Shown piece after piece: positions 11,897 through 13,953 of a stretch of DNA of 13,953 nucleotides. The notes under the pieces were generated by a model. That model did no database searches. It worked only from the letters and a program-made list of their open reading frames with translations, and was not told the origin of the DNA. How positions within the stretch are numbered: position 1 is the first letter of the stretch; every line of letters begins with the position of its first letter. Source of the DNA: an uncultured Lachnospiraceae bacterium (GTDB taxonomy: Bacteria; Bacillota; Clostridia; Lachnospirales; Lachnospiraceae); the NCBI GenBank assembly GCA_905236585.1, contig CAJOQZ010000173.1:1-13953 (forward strand). Direction: 5' to 3'. The translations under genes were made by a program, and so were the position numbers.

Positions 11897-13953
11897 TTAC
11901 TGCCGCTTAACTGTGAGGGTGACTTTCTCCCCATTAATGTTCCAAGATTTATTGTAACCGCCCCCTTCCGTGGTATTGCTGACCGCCTCGGCTAACACCT
12001 CTTTTGCGATCATTTCTTGGTTCCTTGCAAAAATTGCATTGAGTTTATCTGTTCCGTCGTAACCCACCGTAATGTGGTCGGTCACTTCAAAATCCGCTTC
12101 CTTGCGCATGGTCTGCACCTTGGAAATGATTTCGCGGACAAACCCTTCCTCGATCAGTTCTTCCGTAAGGTTCGTATCTAACACGACGGTCGCCTCGTTG
12201 TCGCCGTCGGTGACGTAGCCGTCTTTGGACATCCTTGTAATCAGCAGATCCTCTTCTAAAAGGCGGATCGAATCGTCCACCTTAGACAGTGTAAGCGCTC
12301 CCTCTGCCTCGAGCCTCGCCTTCGCCGCGTTGCCGTCGATTTCTTTCAACGCCCCTTGGATGCCTTTTAAGAACTTGCCGTATTTCGGTCCGACCGTCGG
12401 CAGATTCGGCTTAAATTCATAGGTCGTATATGCGGACAGATCATCGGAAAACGTTACTTTTTTCACATTCAGTTCATCCGCAATGATGCCGACATAGTAA
12501 TCCGCCAATTCCTCCTTTGCCTTGTAATACATCTGTCCGATGGGCTGGCGGTTCTTGATGTTCACCGCGTTGCGGCAGGCGCGCCCGAATACGACGACTT
12601 TAAGGAGTTCCTTCATGTCGGCTTCGAGCGTTTCATCGATCCACGCCTCGTTCACCGTCGGGAAGTCGCACAAATGAATGCTCTCCGGCGCGTCCTTATC
12701 AATGCTTTTTACCAGATTCAAATAGATTTCTTCCGCCATAAACGGGATCATGGGCGCGGACGCTTTCGCAATCTCCACAAGCGCGGTATAAAGCGTCATG
12801 TATGCGTTGACCTTGTCGGTTTCCATGCCCTTCGCCCAGAAGCGCTCACGGCTCCTGCGGACATACCAGTTGGACAAATCCTCGACGAATCCCTGCAGCG
12901 CACGAGCCGCCTCAGGAATCCGGTAATTGCCCAGATCATCGTCCACTTCGCGGATGGTGGAATACAGGCGCGATAAAATCCACTTATCCATAACGGAACA
13001 CGTATCATAGGAAAGCGTATGCTCCGTCGCGTCAAAATCGTCGATATTTGCGTAAAGGACGAAGAACGCGTACGTATTCCACAGCGTCCCCATGAACTTC
13101 CGCTGTCCCTCTACAACGGCGTCCCCGTGGAAACGGTTCGGAAGCCAAGGCGCGGAGTTGATGTAAAAATACCAACGGATGGCGTCCGCACCGTATTTCT
13201 GCAGTGCCTCGAACGGATCAACCGCGTTGCCCTTGGACTTGGACATCTTCTGCCCTTTTTCGTCCTGTACATGCCCAAGTACGATGACGTTCTCATACGG
13301 CGCTTTGTTAAACAAAAGCGTCGACTCCGCCATTAACGAATAGAACCACCCCCGCGTCTGGTCGACCGCCTCGGAGATGAACTGCGCGGGAAAACGTTTT
13401 TCAAACAAATCCTTGTTCTCAAACGGATAGTGGTACTGCGCAAATGGCATCGCGCCCGAATCGAACCAGCAGTCGATGACCTCCGGCACGCGGTGCATAT
13501 CCTTACCGCAGTCCGGGCAGGGAATCGTGATCTCGTCGATATACGGACGGTGCAGTTCCACCGTCGCCGCTTCGCCTTTGCCGCTCATTCTGCCAAGTTC
13601 CTCGCGGCTTCCGACGGAAATCTGCCTGCCGCATTCCGCGCACTCCCAAATATTAAGCGGCGTGCCCCAGTAGCGGTTCCTTGATATTCCCCAGTCCTGA
13701 ATGTTCTCCAGCCAGTCGCCGAAGCGCCCCTTTCCGATGGACTCCGGTATCCAGTTGACCGTGTTGTTGTTCTTGATCAGATCGTCGCGCACCGCCGTCA
13801 TCTTAATGAACCACGACTCCCTCGCGTAATAGATCAGCGGCGTCTCGCACCGCCAGCAATGCGGATAGTCATGCTCGAAATGCGGCGCGTCGAAAAGTTT
13901 TCCGTCCTTGTCCAAATCTTTTAAGATCGGCAGATCGGCTTCCTTGACAAAAA
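11897..13953 (-). CDS. ileS: Isoleucine-tRNA ligase, C-terminal two thirds (cut by window edge)
   Basis: About 684 codons are visible and the frame stays open to the right edge, so the N-terminus with the HIGH motif is outside. The enzyme charges tRNA-Ile with isoleucine. The segment PHFEHDYPHCWRCETPLIYYA, the tRNA-contacting WGISRNRYWGTP, VIDCWFDSGAMPFAQ and DQTRGWFYSL are class I IleRS hallmarks. KMSKS, the ATP-binding signature, is at 13249-13235. Cys pairs CAEC and CPDC flank an inserted segment (GRQISVGSREEL) typical of the eukaryotic-like IleRS form. The all-helical anticodon domain follows, and the C-terminal part ends NINGEKVTLTVKRQ, as in clostridial IleRS with the DUF5915-like tail. 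A TTG near the edge at 13915 is an ordinary leucine codon, not the start. It is the first visible gene of the ileS-glgP-clpX cluster. Confidence 0.97.
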   Translation of the reverse strand, partial: FVKEADLPILKDLDKDGKLFDAPHFEHDYPHCWRCETPLIYYARESWFIKMTAVRDDLIKNNNTVNWIPESIGKGRFGDWLENIQDWGISRNRYWGTPLNIWECAECGRQISVGSREELGRMSGKGEAATVELHRPYIDEITIPCPDCGKDMHRVPEVIDCWFDSGAMPFAQYHYPFENKDLFEKRFPAQFISEAVDQTRGWFYSLMAESTLLFNKAPYENVIVLGHVQDEKGQKMSKSKGNAVDPFEALQKYGADAIRWYFYINSAPWLPNRFHGDAVVEGQRKFMGTLWNTYAFFVLYANIDDFDATEHTLSYDTCSVMDKWILSRLYSTIREVDDDLGNYRIPEAARALQGFVEDLSNWYVRRSRERFWAKGMETDKVNAYMTLYTALVEIAKASAPMIPFMAEEIYLNLVKSIDKDAPESIHLCDFPTVNEAWIDETLEADMKELLKVVVFGRACRNAVNIKNRQPIGQMYYKAKEELADYYVGIIADELNVKKVTFSDDLSAYTTYEFKPNLPTVGPKYGKFLKGIQGALKEIDGNAAKARLEAEGALTLSKVDDSIRLLEEDLLITRMSKDGYVTDGDNEATVVLDTNLTEELIEEGFVREIISKVQTMRKEADFEVTDHITVGYDGTDKLNAIFARNQEMIAKEVLAEAVSNTTEGGGYNKSWNINGEKVTLTVKRQ

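Noticed and set aside
13913..13915. A TTG start for ileS near the right edge
   Set aside because: The frame stays open to the edge and the residues before it continue the IleRS sequence; the catalytic N-terminal part must lie outside.

Overview
The window is bacterial and compact, and every gene I can support lies on the minus strand. The gene complement fits a Firmicute of the class Clostridia, most likely Lachnospiraceae. The supporting signs are an eukaryotic-like isoleucyl-tRNA synthetase, a Cys-type glutathione peroxidase, a DegV protein, a transglutaminase-like lipoprotein, a transporter fused to a hybrid histidine kinase, strong AGGAGG-type ribosome binding sites and near-consensus sigma-A promoters. 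The taxonomic call is inference from family resemblance, because there is no rRNA in the window.

Reading in the direction of transcription (right to left): (1) 13953-7824 is an ileS (3' part) - glgP - clpX cluster with gaps of 43 nt and 1 nt. It ends before a nested hairpin at 7681-7749. (2) 7573-7373 is a cold shock protein gene with its own terminator. The loop of that terminator may double as the -35 box of the next promoter. (3) 7296-4621 is a likely operon of a transglutaminase-like lipoprotein, a DegV protein and a J-domain protein. Its mRNA may start almost at the first codon. (4) 4511-3966 is a glutathione peroxidase gene. It has a perfect TTGACA-N17-TATAAT promoter overlapped by palindromes, and a strong terminator. 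(5) 3666-3346 is a small gene of unknown function with a good promoter and ribosome binding site. It is flanked by two 66-nt direct copies of a hairpin-forming element. (6) 3150-1 holds a very large protein, an APC-type amino acid permease fused to a hybrid histidine kinase with a receiver domain. It is followed 7 nt later by the start of azlC, a branched-chain amino acid exporter gene cut by the window edge.

The most interesting region is 1-3840. The permease-kinase looks like a one-protein transporter/sensor, comparable in logic to the SLC5-kinase fusions CbrA and CrbS but built on a different transporter fold. It sits directly before an amino acid exporter gene and behind a terminator-like hairpin in its leader. 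The repeat-flanked small gene next to it is the other candidate for something undescribed. The ileS-glgP-clpX block is mostly housekeeping, although this ClpX has an unusually long linker and no clpP beside it in the window.
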